Assembly (NCBI RefSeq): GCF_014647835.1
Contig: NZ_BMPY01000007.1
Coordinates: 62,001 to 126,000, forward strand
Direction: 5' to 3'
DNA length: 64,000 nucleotides
Source of the DNA: Microbispora rosea subsp. aerata
GTDB taxonomy: Bacteria > Actinomycetota > Actinomycetes > Streptosporangiales > Streptosporangiaceae
Shown here piece by piece: positions 15,900 through 24,097 of this stretch (position 1 is the stretch's first letter; each line of letters starts with the position of its first letter). Under the pieces are notes generated by a model. It had not been told where the DNA came from. It ran no database searches and saw only the letters and a program-made list of their open reading frames with translations. A program made the position numbers and the translations under genes.

Positions 15900-16619
15900 T
15901 CACGACGCCTCGCCTGGGACGATCTGCTGATACTTCAGCTCATAGAGGTGGCCGCCCTTGATGAGGATGGACACCTCGACCGGGCGGGCTTCGTCGGAGT
16001 AGACGACGCGGAACTGCCGGATCACCGGAATGCCTTCGGGAAGTTCCAGGAGTTCGGCTTCTTCCGTGGTCGGCGGCCTCACGGAGATGCTGTCGGTGAA
16101 CTCGCGCTCCGGATAGCCGAGTTCCGCGAGCACGGTCGGCGCGCCTCCTCGGATGCGTCCGCGGCGACTGAGCGCGGTGCCGGCGGCCAGGCTGTGCGGG
16201 TAGTACGACCAGGACACCTCGACGGGTTCCTCGTCGCGTAGCATCAACCGGTGCCGCAGTATGGCGCGTTCCTCTCCGAGCTCCGCCGCGACGGGCTTGG
16301 GCGCGTCGACCTCCGCGACGTCGAGCAGCCGGTAGGTGACGCCGCGCTCGGCCGGATCGAAGTAGGCGGCGGTGTGCACGACGAGCGGGCGCCGGTCGCG
16401 GACGAACACGCCTTTGCCGGCCCGACCGTACGCGAACCCCTCGGCTTGGAGAAGCTTGGTCGCATTGTGGGCGGTGGCCGCAGCGGTGCCGTATGTGTCC
16501 GCCAGCTCCGCTGTGGAAGGAAGTCTCTGGCCCGGCTCGAGTTCCCCAGACATGATCTTCGCCCGGAGGTCGGCGGCAATCTTCAGTTGCGGGGGTCGCT
16601 CGTCCGGCTTTCGCGCCAC
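15900..16619 (-). CDS. GntR-family regulator with UTRA ligand domain
   Basis: A 239-residue HutC-type GntR regulator: winged helix at about residues 10-75 (DLRAKIMSGELEPGQRLPSTAELADTYG) and a UTRA effector domain at about 95-230, with the usual late VIRQFRVVYSDEARPVEVSI block. Relatives of this kind control transfer functions of integrative elements such as pSAM2 as well as metabolic genes. It lies 19 bases behind a UTRA-only gene on the same strand, so the two are co-expressed. Confidence 0.9.
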   Translation of the reverse strand: MARKPDERPPQLKIAADLRAKIMSGELEPGQRLPSTAELADTYGTAAATAHNATKLLQAEGFAYGRAGKGVFVRDRRPLVVHTAAYFDPAERGVTYRLLDVAEVDAPKPVAAELGEERAILRHRLMLRDEEPVEVSWSYYPHSLAAGTALSRRGRIRGGAPTVLAELGYPEREFTDSISVRPPTTEEAELLELPEGIPVIRQFRVVYSDEARPVEVSILIKGGHLYELKYQQIVPGEAS

Positions 16620-16638
16620 GGCCCGGGTTCCTTTCTGA

Positions 16639-17178
16639 TCACAGGGTTGTCTCGTACCGCAGGTGGCGGATCATCGGGTTCATCGTCATGACGCTGATCT
16701 CGACCGGCTCGCCGTTCTCGGCTCGGAGCGTACGGGTCAGCACCAAGACCCAGTCGTGCCGGTCGAGGCCGAGAGCCTGCCGTTCGTCTTCGGACGCCGG
16801 CCGGGCATGGACGTCCTCCTCCGCGTGCCGAGGCTCATAACCGAGCTCGGCCAGCAGTGCGACGGCACCGCCGGGGACCTTGCGCGGCTCGGCGAGCCGG
16901 GTTCCCCGCGCGATCGTCACGGGGTAGTAGGAGTCGGCGAGTTCCACGGGCTGATCGTCCAGAAGCACGATCCGGCGCCGGACGATCACTTGCTCGCCGG
17001 GTGTGAGCCCAAGCCGCTCCGCGACCTCCGGCGGTGCCGGCTGCTCGCTCACCTCTCCAAGCCGGTGCGTTCCCTTGCGGCCATGCTGAGCTGCCTCAGC
17101 CGCCCACGCGTCCGCCTGCTCAGCCGTGCGCGGCTGGAGGTACGGCGTGGAGACACTCGCCCACTTTTGCTCCGTCAC
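16639..17178 (-). CDS. UTRA-domain protein without a DNA-binding domain
   Basis: A 179-residue protein made of a UTRA effector domain (about residues 45-175; compare QVIVRRRIVLLDDQPVELAD and the late PVEISVMTMNP) with only about 40 unrelated residues before it, so the winged helix of a GntR protein is missing. The upstream sequence cannot encode one. The GTG start at 17178 has a GGAGGCAGGG site. It precedes a full GntR/UTRA gene and resembles its C-terminal half, which suggests duplication and loss. It might form mixed dimers with its neighbour. Confidence 0.85.
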   Translation of the reverse strand: MTEQKWASVSTPYLQPRTAEQADAWAAEAAQHGRKGTHRLGEVSEQPAPPEVAERLGLTPGEQVIVRRRIVLLDDQPVELADSYYPVTIARGTRLAEPRKVPGGAVALLAELGYEPRHAEEDVHARPASEDERQALGLDRHDWVLVLTRTLRAENGEPVEISVMTMNPMIRHLRYETTL

Positions 17179-17230
17179 CCTGCCTCCACATGCTCCAGCG
17201 GCTCATTCGCCTTTCCACCCTACTTGCGAG

Positions 17231-17307
17231 GCAGTAAGGCATTCGACGAGATGGACCTTCTGCGCGAATGGGAATCTGACCTTACTGCAAATCATGGAAG
17301 GCAGTAA
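17231..17307. promoter_or_regulatory. Three GCAGTAA sites between the UTRA gene and the small-gene pair
   Basis: GCAGTAAGG occurs at 17231, and an inverted pair TTACTGC (17282-17288) / GCAGTAA (17301-17307) lies 50 bases on. The sites cover the divergent promoter region of the GntR/UTRA pair and the unknown genes at 17352. They are good candidates for the GntR operator; the motif differs from the usual GTnTAnAC core. Confidence 0.5.
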
Positions 17308-17351
17308 TGTCAGATCACGCTGAGAGAAGGACCTCCGATAGGAGCTTCGCT

Positions 17352-17753
17352 ATGGACACTCACCACACGCGGTTCGTTCAGGCTGCGCGCAACGTGTCCG
17401 CGGTTCCGGCCGTGACGATGTCCGAAGAAGTTCCGATCATGGATCGTCTCGTAGCAGAGGCGTGCCGCGAATTCCCGGACTGGCATTTCATCCGTACCGG
17501 TGAGGGGTGGGTGGCAAGGTCCGCCCGCGTTGAGTTGTCGGCAGGGACTCTGGCCGAGCTTCGCCACATCGTTCGGGCAGTGAGTCGTTGGCACGTCTGG
17601 CGTTCCGACGCCGGACGATGGTGGGCGAGCCGTACTCGTCCGTTCAGTACCGAGGCTGAGGAGGCCGGTGCGTACCGAACCGTGGACGGGGACGACCTGG
17701 GCGAGCTTTGCCGTGCGATCGCCGAGCAGGAGAGCCTGGCCGATCTGCTGTGA
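17352..17753 (+). CDS. Hypothetical protein (133 aa)
   Basis: Unrecognised. The product is soluble, Trp-rich in its middle (WHFIRTGEGWVA, then WHVWRSDAGRWWASR) and ends in an acidic helix (DDLGELCRAIAEQESLADLL). ATG at 17352 is used because AGGAG lies seven bases upstream; an ATG at 17307 with GGAAGG is a weaker option and would overlap the operator. Opposite to the GntR/UTRA pair and probably under its control. The setting resembles accessory genes of actinobacterial integrative elements, but no integrase or att site is visible. Confidence 0.7.
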   Translation: MDTHHTRFVQAARNVSAVPAVTMSEEVPIMDRLVAEACREFPDWHFIRTGEGWVARSARVELSAGTLAELRHIVRAVSRWHVWRSDAGRWWASRTRPFSTEAEEAGAYRTVDGDDLGELCRAIAEQESLADLL

Positions 17754-17986
17754 CCACGGCGATTTCAGGAACCACGGCGCGACGAGGCGTTGCGCCGTGT
17801 CCGCGGCTCTGGCCCCTGACCAATGTTCACCAGGAGTTCAGACCGAGCCCTGCTGATCTGGAGGTAGTCGCCCGCCGGGTGCGGGCGGCATATCCCTGGA
17901 TCGTGGCCATCGTCCTTGGTCCTGAGGAAGACGACGATGTAGGGCTGTGGCCCGGGCTGGAGGGCCTCGTACCTATCCGAATGTGA
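17750..17986 (+). CDS. Hypothetical small protein (78 aa), coupled to the previous gene
   Basis: A GTG at 17750 overlaps the upstream stop (GTGA) and opens a 78-codon frame ending in LEVVARRVRAAYPWIVAIVLGPEEDDDVGLWPG plus a short tail (positions 17860-17983). The second half looks like a folded amphipathic protein; the first half is less convincing. No family recognised. Its 3' end overlaps the convergent sulfotransferase by 14 bases. Confidence 0.5.
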   Translation: MTTAISGTTARRGVAPCPRLWPLTNVHQEFRPSPADLEVVARRVRAAYPWIVAIVLGPEEDDDVGLWPGLEGLVPIRM

Positions 17987-19046
17987 CTGGGTAGGCGGTC
18001 AGGGCACGTACGCGTATGGCGTCTTCGTGGGGGAGGGACGCCGAGGTGAGCGCCTGCCGGGAGTCCATCGGGCGGAAGGCCGTACGGGACAGGCCCGTCC
18101 AGGTGAACGGGGAGCGGGCCGGCGGCCGGGAGGATGTGCAGGCTGCGGCGATGCGGCGGGCGGCGCGGTCGGTCCAGGGCAGGCCGCACCAGTCGTACAG
18201 GTCGCGGAAGCCGTCTAGGGGCGCGGCACACAGGTCTTCGTATCGCGCGACCCTGACGCCGGGGGTGCGCCCGGCGATCGTGTCGGTGATCCGGCGGGCG
18301 GTCTTCCACAGCAGGGCCGTCCCGGCGATCGGGTCGCGTGACCCGGCCAGGCTCCGCAGCTCCTCAACGCAGGGGTGGTCGCGGACCAGCAAAGGTTGGT
18401 CGAGCAGTTCGCGCATGTCCACGGCCCAGCCGAGCCGCCGCCAGCTCGCCACGAACGACACCGGGTCGCGGACCAGCACGATCACCCGGCAGCCGAGCCG
18501 TTCGGCGAACCACCCGGCCGAGAGCACCGCGAAAGGGTCGTCCAGCAGAGCCCGCCTGCCCAGCAGGCGGCCGGCCGTGAACGCGGTGCCATACTTGGCC
18601 ATCCGCGCCAGATCGCCGGGCCCGTGGTTGCGGCGGATCTCGGCGGCCCAGTTGTAGCGCAGCGCGACCGTACGGGAGAAGGCCGCCAGCCACTGCGCCT
18701 CGTTGTCCGCACAGATGTACTGAAAGCGGTGGGTCACGGACGCGTCGAGCACGCCGGGGGAGCGGCCCGGCGGGCGCTGCGGGTTCAGCGGCTCGTTGAC
18801 GTAGACCAGGCGCCGGCTCGCTGTGAGCATCCGGCCCACCCAGCTCGTGCCGCTGCGGGGCAGGCCCGTGACGAGCACCGGCGGCCCGTCCGTCGCAATC
18901 CGATCCCGCTCGCGCGGCTCGTCTGCCGTCGCCCGGTCCTGTACGTGCGGTCGGCCGGCCGCCGCCGCTCCGTCGCCGGATCGCGCCGGCGTTCGCCGAG
19001 GTCCGTACGGCCCCTGGCCCGCCCTCACCCATGTGTCCGGCGTCAT
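17973..19046 (-). CDS. PAPS-dependent sulfotransferase (ST2)
   Basis: A 357-residue sulfotransferase with the 5'-phosphosulfate loop TGLPRSGTSWVGRML from residue 60 and the 3'-phosphate motif VRDPVSFVASW at 192-202. A 55-residue N-terminal extension is low in complexity. It is last in a six-gene operon; its ATG overlaps the flippase stop (ATGA). It differs clearly from ST1 and ST3, so the three probably modify different positions or sugars. Cytoplasmic action on lipid-linked repeat units before flipping is the simplest model. Confidence 0.85.
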   Translation of the reverse strand: MTPDTWVRAGQGPYGPRRTPARSGDGAAAAGRPHVQDRATADEPRERDRIATDGPPVLVTGLPRSGTSWVGRMLTASRRLVYVNEPLNPQRPPGRSPGVLDASVTHRFQYICADNEAQWLAAFSRTVALRYNWAAEIRRNHGPGDLARMAKYGTAFTAGRLLGRRALLDDPFAVLSAGWFAERLGCRVIVLVRDPVSFVASWRRLGWAVDMRELLDQPLLVRDHPCVEELRSLAGSRDPIAGTALLWKTARRITDTIAGRTPGVRVARYEDLCAAPLDGFRDLYDWCGLPWTDRAARRIAAACTSSRPPARSPFTWTGLSRTAFRPMDSRQALTSASLPHEDAIRVRALTAYPVTFG

Positions 19047-20452
19047 GACCCGGCCTTCCCGGAACCGCGCTTGTTCTCCGCCGTGAGGTCGCCGACGGGG
19101 ACCGTCTCGGTGGTGTGCGTGTTCTCCGCGTTGGGAGTGTCGGCGGGAGCCGTCCGGGTGGTACGACCCAGGCCGAAGGGACGCAGGCCATAGTGGCGGG
19201 AGACCTGCACGAGCGGCAGCACGTTCTTCACGATCACGCCGCCCGACCAGCCCAGCGCCGCCCCCAGCGCGCCGTACGCCGGTACGAGCAGCACGTCGAG
19301 GGCAATCGTCACGGCGACGGCCGTGGTCACGTTGGCCAGGCTGGCGGCCGTGCGCCCGCCCGCGACGAGCACGACGTCGACCATGCCGCAGGCGGTCGCG
19401 ACCATCATCGTGGCCGACAGGACGAGCGCGATCGCGCCGCCGTCGGCGTAGGCGGGCCCGAACAGCGGCAGCAGCCACGGCGCGAACGCCGCGTATCCCA
19501 GCCAGAGCGGCCAGGTGAGCACGATCAGCCATCGGGTCGTGGTGTGGTACACCGCGCGGGCGGCGTCCAGATCGCCCTCGGCCAGCGCCCTGACGAGCCG
19601 TGCCTGCGTGGCCTGGGCGAGGCCCTGGTTGGCGAGCTGTCCCAGCACCTTGAACCGGGTCGCCGCCGTGTAGACGGCCGCCGCGGCGGGACCCGCGAGC
19701 AGCGCGACGATCACCACGTCGAGCCGCTGGAACACCGACTGCAGGGCCGCCGCGGCCGACCGCGGCGCGGTGTGCCGCCAGAAGTCGCTCACATCTCCCA
19801 CGTCGTACGGCCCGAGCCCGCGCAGCCGATAAGCCGCCAGCAGCGCGGCGGCCACGGAGGGAAGCGCCCAGGCGGCGGCCAGCACCGGCGGCGGAGCGGC
19901 GGCGAGCACGGCGGCGGTGACGAGGGCGAGCTGCCCGAGCGGCTGGACGGCCCCGGCGAGCAGCAGCGTCGGCCGCATGGTGCCGAGGCCGCGAGTGGCA
20001 CAGATCAGCACGTCAGACAGGGTGACGAACGGCAGGGCGGCGGCCAGCACGACCCAGACGCCGCCGGGCACGCCGGTGAGCCCAGCGAGCGGCTCGGCCG
20101 CCACGGCCACCCCGGCTCCCGTCACCGCCGCGAGCGCGGCCACCGGCGCGAGGACCCCCCAGACCAGCCGCCGTTCTCCATTCGTACTTCGGACGGAACG
20201 GTTGCGGGCCAGGGCGTGGACCACGCCGTTGCCGGTGTCGAGGCGGACGACGCCCGCGAGCATCAGGCACACCGACGTGGCGGTGAAGAACGCCCCGGCG
20301 GCCTGCGGGGAGAGCGACCGCGTCACCACCAGCACGAGCGCGAACTGCCCACCTGCGGCGGCACCCGCCGTGGCCAGCCCGGCGACCCCATGCCGGAGAA
20401 GGCCCCTCCGCTCACGAGGGTCCCTGAACGGAGGTCCGGTCAGCGCCGCCAT
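19043..20452 (-). CDS. Wzx-like polysaccharide flippase (MATE/MOP superfamily)
   Basis: A 469-residue membrane protein with about 12-14 helices. The opening GVAGLATAGAAAGGQFALVLVVTRSLSPQAAGAFF fits MOP-type oligosaccharide flippases, which move undecaprenyl-linked repeat units across the membrane. The ATG at 20452 lies inside the end of the preceding sulfotransferase gene (13-base overlap); a start at 20494 would overlap more and adds nothing conserved. It ends by overlapping ST2. Placed between two sulfotransferases, it probably carries a sulfated unit. Confidence 0.88.
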   Translation of the reverse strand: MAALTGPPFRDPRERRGLLRHGVAGLATAGAAAGGQFALVLVVTRSLSPQAAGAFFTATSVCLMLAGVVRLDTGNGVVHALARNRSVRSTNGERRLVWGVLAPVAALAAVTGAGVAVAAEPLAGLTGVPGGVWVVLAAALPFVTLSDVLICATRGLGTMRPTLLLAGAVQPLGQLALVTAAVLAAAPPPVLAAAWALPSVAAALLAAYRLRGLGPYDVGDVSDFWRHTAPRSAAAALQSVFQRLDVVIVALLAGPAAAAVYTAATRFKVLGQLANQGLAQATQARLVRALAEGDLDAARAVYHTTTRWLIVLTWPLWLGYAAFAPWLLPLFGPAYADGGAIALVLSATMMVATACGMVDVVLVAGGRTAASLANVTTAVAVTIALDVLLVPAYGALGAALGWSGGVIVKNVLPLVQVSRHYGLRPFGLGRTTRTAPADTPNAENTHTTETVPVGDLTAENKRGSGKAGS

Positions 20453-21378
20453 GAGGGGACCGCTCCCAGCCACGGGACGAGCAGCGCGTCCCACGGCTCG
20501 AAGTATTCGCGAAGCCGCCGGTGGACCGAGGCGGGCATGGCCGTGCGCGGCCGGGCGTTGTGCCGTTCGAACTTCACGTCGCCGAGCCGGGGCAGTCCGA
20601 GGAACCCCAAAACCCGGTCGTACGCGGTGGCGGGATCGCGGAACAGCAGCCCGCTGTCGAGCACCAGGATCCGGTCGCGCCCGACGAGCGGCTCCAGCCG
20701 GGCCAGTTGCTCGGCGTACCGCCCCCGGGCCAGGTACGCGTGATGCCGGTGCGCGTGGCTCACGTACCCGGGCACGGTCCGCAGCCGCTCGGCCTCACCG
20801 GCGAGGCGCTCCCGCTCCAGCGCGAGGGCGCGTTCGAAGCACGCCTCGGTCTCGAACCCCCGCGCCAGCTCGTGCGCGTGGGCGGAGCGCGCCCGCTCGA
20901 CCGGGTCCCGGACCAAGACGATCAGCTTGACCCCGGGGAGATCCGCCGCGATGCGTGCCCCCGCCAGGGGGTGGAACAGGTAGTACGGGGCCGACTCGAA
21001 CGCCATCGGGTCACGGCCGTACCGCAGCCTGAGCGGCAGCGCCGTGGACGCCAGCGGGAAGTGCGCCCGATACCACGGCAGGCCCCGCTCGTACGCCATG
21101 TCGAAGTAGTGGACGCCCTTGCGCAGCACCGGCTTCATGATCAGGGGATGCCGGGACAGCGCGCGGTACAGCGAGGTCGTGCCGCACCGCTGGGCCCCGA
21201 CGATCAGGAACGACGGCAGCAGCCTGCCTCCGCTGGTCGCCCTCCCGGCGGCGAACGAGACGGCGTGCGCCGCGTGCTTCAGCGCGGGGTGTCTGAAGAC
21301 GTGCTGCTTAAGCGCGGGATGTTCGGGGTGCTTCGGAGCGTGGTGCTCAAGGGTGGGGTGCTTCGACGCCGGCCTCAC
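20440..21378 (-). CDS. Heparan-sulfate-type sulfotransferase (ST3)
   Basis: A 312-residue protein of the Sulfotransfer_1 class: IVGAQRCGTTSL at residues 59-70 is the 5'-phosphosulfate loop and VRDPVERARSAHAHE at 156-170 the 3'-phosphate motif, both as in carbohydrate (heparan-type) sulfotransferases. Residues 6-36 are a His/Pro-rich tandem repeat (KHPTL, KHPEH, PALKQH, HPALKH) not seen in the family. The GTG start overlaps the kinase stop (GTGA). This one most strongly points to a sugar polymer as acceptor. Confidence 0.88.
   Translation of the reverse strand: MRPASKHPTLEHHAPKHPEHPALKQHVFRHPALKHAAHAVSFAAGRATSGGRLLPSFLIVGAQRCGTTSLYRALSRHPLIMKPVLRKGVHYFDMAYERGLPWYRAHFPLASTALPLRLRYGRDPMAFESAPYYLFHPLAGARIAADLPGVKLIVLVRDPVERARSAHAHELARGFETEACFERALALERERLAGEAERLRTVPGYVSHAHRHHAYLARGRYAEQLARLEPLVGRDRILVLDSGLLFRDPATAYDRVLGFLGLPRLGDVKFERHNARPRTAMPASVHRRLREYFEPWDALLVPWLGAVPSWRR
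21270..21365 (-). repeat. Degenerate in-frame repeats at the ST3 N-terminus
   Basis: Copies of a GTGCTT/GCTCAAGC-type unit (minus-strand CACCCC...AAGCAC) encode repeated HPALK/KHP segments. Units are irregular in length but always multiples of three bases. Confidence 0.65.
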
Positions 21379-22508
21379 AATAGGCACTCCAGGGGATCGA
21401 CGACAGGGTTCAACCAGACGGCGGGCGGTCCGAGCGGCTCGTGGCCGTCGCGGCGGTGCCGCTCGGCGAGGGTGACCAGGTAATGGGCCGCCGTACGGCG
21501 GGCCTGGGCCGCGTCGACGCCGAACGGCTCCAAGAGCCCGCCCGCCTGGGCGAGACAGGACCGGGCGGCGACCTCGGGCGGCATCCGGCGCAGCGCCCGG
21601 TGGAAGTAGTGGTGCAGGGCGTCGAAGCCGAGCGGCACGCCGACCGCGAACCGTTCCCAGTCCCACACGAGCAGCCGCCCGTCCGGCCCCGCCGCGATGT
21701 TCCAGGGAGTGAGGTCTCCGTGCCAGGCGGCCTCCCCGATCCCTTCGCCGCCGTACGGCCGGATGGCGGCGATCTCCCGTACGGCCGAGGTGAGCAGGCG
21801 GGCGGGCACGCGGCTCGACGACCGTGGGCGCTCGCGGAGTCGCCCGTGTCGCCGCCCGGCGGGCAGCGGCGAGAGCAGCAGCACTTCAAGGCCCCGCCAC
21901 TCGCCGTGATACAGCACATCGGGCGGCACGACGACCTTCAACGGCTGATCGGCGAGCATGCGCAGCACCTCGCCCTCGTACCGCACCAGCCGCCTGGCCC
22001 GCGGCGAGTCGCCGATCTTGACGAACCCCACGAGCCCCGACTCGTCGTACGCCTCCAGGATCGGTTTGCGGTTGGCTCGGCGGGCGGGCCGTACATGGAC
22101 GACCACCCGCACACGGCGGCCGAGGACGTCGCTCAGGTGGGTCTCGATCGTGTCGGGCCCGCCGCCGACAAGAAGGCGGCGGCCGAGCGTGATGTGCCAC
22201 CACGCGCGCGGGACGACCCGCCGGGGGACGAGGCGGTGCGGCAGCACGGTGCGGGCGTCCCCACGGGTGTCTTCCCGGATGTTTCCCCAAGTGCCTCCCC
22301 GCGTGCCTCCTGAAACGCCTCCCCGGGTGTCTCCGCGGACGCCTTCCCGAGCGCTTTCCCGAGTGCCTCTCCGGATGAATCTCCGGGCCGATCCCGCGAT
22401 GCTTCCCCGCACGCTTCCCGGTGCACCCGTACCCGCGCCGGAGCCGGGTGGGAACAGCAGCGGCAGCACCTCGTCCAGGTAGGCGAGCCGATCGGCCGCG
22501 TCGCTCAT
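21375..22508 (-). CDS. APH-like small-molecule kinase with repeat insert
   Basis: A 377-residue aminoglycoside-phosphotransferase-like kinase. The catalytic loop HGDLTPWN (263-270) and the metal-binding D283 in VWDWERF are intact, so it should transfer phosphate from ATP. Its setting suggests a sugar, a lipid-linked intermediate or an aminoglycan as target rather than an antibiotic. Residues 29-87 form an Arg/Gly/Thr-rich repeat insert (RGTRESAREG, RGDTRGGVSGGTRGG) made of 12-base units, absent from relatives. ATG overlaps the polymerase stop; its own stop overlaps the ST3 start. Confidence 0.75.
   Translation of the reverse strand: MSDAADRLAYLDEVLPLLFPPGSGAGTGAPGSVRGSIAGSARRFIRRGTRESAREGVRGDTRGGVSGGTRGGTWGNIREDTRGDARTVLPHRLVPRRVVPRAWWHITLGRRLLVGGGPDTIETHLSDVLGRRVRVVVHVRPARRANRKPILEAYDESGLVGFVKIGDSPRARRLVRYEGEVLRMLADQPLKVVVPPDVLYHGEWRGLEVLLLSPLPAGRRHGRLRERPRSSSRVPARLLTSAVREIAAIRPYGGEGIGEAAWHGDLTPWNIAAGPDGRLLVWDWERFAVGVPLGFDALHHYFHRALRRMPPEVAARSCLAQAGGLLEPFGVDAAQARRTAAHYLVTLAERHRRDGHEPLGPPAVWLNPVVDPLECLL
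22258..22400 (-). repeat. 12-bp tandem repeats inside the APH-like kinase gene
   Basis: About ten degenerate units of GTGCCTCCCCGC (plus-strand sense) follow in register, all multiples of three, giving the Arg/Gly-rich insert. Confidence 0.75.
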
Positions 22509-24097
22509 CGCGCCTCCCGAAGGTCCGGTGCCACGGCGGCGTTGCGCCAGAGCAGGGCGAAGGAGATCAGATAGAGGGTCAAGGCGCTGATCAGACCGTC
22601 GTAGACGACCATGTAGAGCAGCACGAGGATCATCACGAGCGTCCCGGCCTTGCCGATCGGCGTCCGGTCCGCCCAGTAACGCCGCACCGCGCCGGCGAAG
22701 AACGCGACGTACAGCAGGGCCCCCGGGAAGCCCTGGCTGATCAGCAGCAGCCACAGTTGCCCGTCGCTGCCGAGCGGCGGATGGCCGCACTCCACGCACC
22801 ACGCGCTGCGGCCCGTCGTGACCGTGCGGTGGCTGCCGTACGCGTAGCGGGTGTTGCCGAACCCGATGACCGGCGACGAGGCCGCGACCTTGACCGTGGT
22901 CGCGACCGTGAACGCGCGGATGCCGTTGCTGTGCGGGTTGTCCAGCCGTTGCGCGACGATCGTGCTCAGCGGCGACAGCAGGAACACCCCGGCGGCGACG
23001 ACCGCGACCGCCCCGGTGAGCAGGGCGCGCCCGCCCCGGATCAGCAGGTACGCCGCGGAGATCCCGAGCCCGATCCACAGGCCCCGGTTGAGCGAGTAGA
23101 CGATCGGGACGGCGGCGACGGCGAGCGCGAGCACGGCCAGCACACGCCGGTACGGCCCGCCGTAGGTCCACCAGCCCACCACGAACCAGATCACCAGCAC
23201 CGAGACGTCGCCGCCCCAGGCGTTGGCCCACTCGAACGGCGCTTCCGGGCGCGGCGAGGCGTGCCCCAGCACGTGCTGCACCTGGGCGGCCGTCGGATGG
23301 ATGAGGTTCGCGACGAAGGGGTGGTCGCCGATCGACGACGGCAGCACCATCTCCAGCGGCGAGGTGAACTCGAAACCCGGCGCGAGCACCCCGAGCAGCC
23401 CGCCCGCGACGGCCGTCAGGAACAGCACGCCGAGCCATCGCACGAGCCTGCGCTGCGGCAGCTCGTCATGGGTGAGATTGCCCAGGTAAAGCACCATGAC
23501 GAGAAGCGAGACGTAGACGGCCAGCCGCATCAGGTAGCCGATGATCCGGCCGGTGCTCAGCTCGCCGTACGTGCCGTCCGGCGTCTCGGTGAGCGCGAGC
23601 GCGCTGACGAGGTAGCCGACGAGCAGCAGCGCCCACAGGCCGAAGCCCTTCGGCACGCGGATCGGCCGCCTGCGCCACAGCACCACCGCCATCGGCAGGG
23701 CCAGCACCACCACCGACAGCCCGCCCAGGCCCAGCGCCCACCAGACGGGATAGCCGAGCAGGAGCGCGGCGATCGGCCAGGCCGCCACGGCGACGCCCGA
23801 CGCCGGAGCGGCCCGCCCCGGCCCTTCCGGCGTCGGGCAGCGGTCGCCGGGCCGCGCTCCGGTCAGTAGCGCCGGAGGGGCGAGGACCGCCGGCAGACCG
23901 AGTCGTCCCCCTCGGCCGAGTCGTCCCCCTTGGGCGAGGCGTCTCGCTTGGGTGAGTCGTTCCGTCTGGCTGCCTTGTTCCGCTTGGCCGTGTCGTGCCG
24001 GTTGATCGAGCCGCCGGTCGAGGCGCGCCGTGGCGTCCGGTCCGGTGCGCCATCCGTACGCGTGCGGCAGGGCGTGGCGAGGGCCGGGGACGCTCAC
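22505..24097 (-). CDS. Wzy/O-antigen ligase-like polysaccharide polymerase
   Basis: A 530-residue membrane protein with about 11-12 helices and a large outer loop (about residues 215-290), the usual shape of Wzy polymerases and WaaL-type ligases. It would join flipped repeat units outside the membrane. The first 80 or so residues are a charged, repetitive cytoplasmic extension (RLTQARRLAQGGRLGRGGRL at about 48-67) not seen in relatives. GTG at 24097 overlaps the stop of the chain-length gene (GTGA). Far longer open frames upstream on this strand are not coding. Confidence 0.85.
   Translation of the reverse strand: MSVPGPRHALPHAYGWRTGPDATARLDRRLDQPARHGQAEQGSQTERLTQARRLAQGGRLGRGGRLGLPAVLAPPALLTGARPGDRCPTPEGPGRAAPASGVAVAAWPIAALLLGYPVWWALGLGGLSVVVLALPMAVVLWRRRPIRVPKGFGLWALLLVGYLVSALALTETPDGTYGELSTGRIIGYLMRLAVYVSLLVMVLYLGNLTHDELPQRRLVRWLGVLFLTAVAGGLLGVLAPGFEFTSPLEMVLPSSIGDHPFVANLIHPTAAQVQHVLGHASPRPEAPFEWANAWGGDVSVLVIWFVVGWWTYGGPYRRVLAVLALAVAAVPIVYSLNRGLWIGLGISAAYLLIRGGRALLTGAVAVVAAGVFLLSPLSTIVAQRLDNPHSNGIRAFTVATTVKVAASSPVIGFGNTRYAYGSHRTVTTGRSAWCVECGHPPLGSDGQLWLLLISQGFPGALLYVAFFAGAVRRYWADRTPIGKAGTLVMILVLLYMVVYDGLISALTLYLISFALLWRNAAVAPDLREAR
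23898..24003 (-). repeat. Six 18-bp in-frame repeats at the polymerase N-terminus
   Basis: Six consecutive 18-base units begin at 23898, 23916, 23934, 23952, 23970 and 23988; the first two differ at one base (CCGAGTCGTCCCCCTCGG / ...TTGG). They encode six-residue units of the type QxxRLx. The right copies are more diverged, suggesting recent expansion on the left. Confidence 0.85.
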
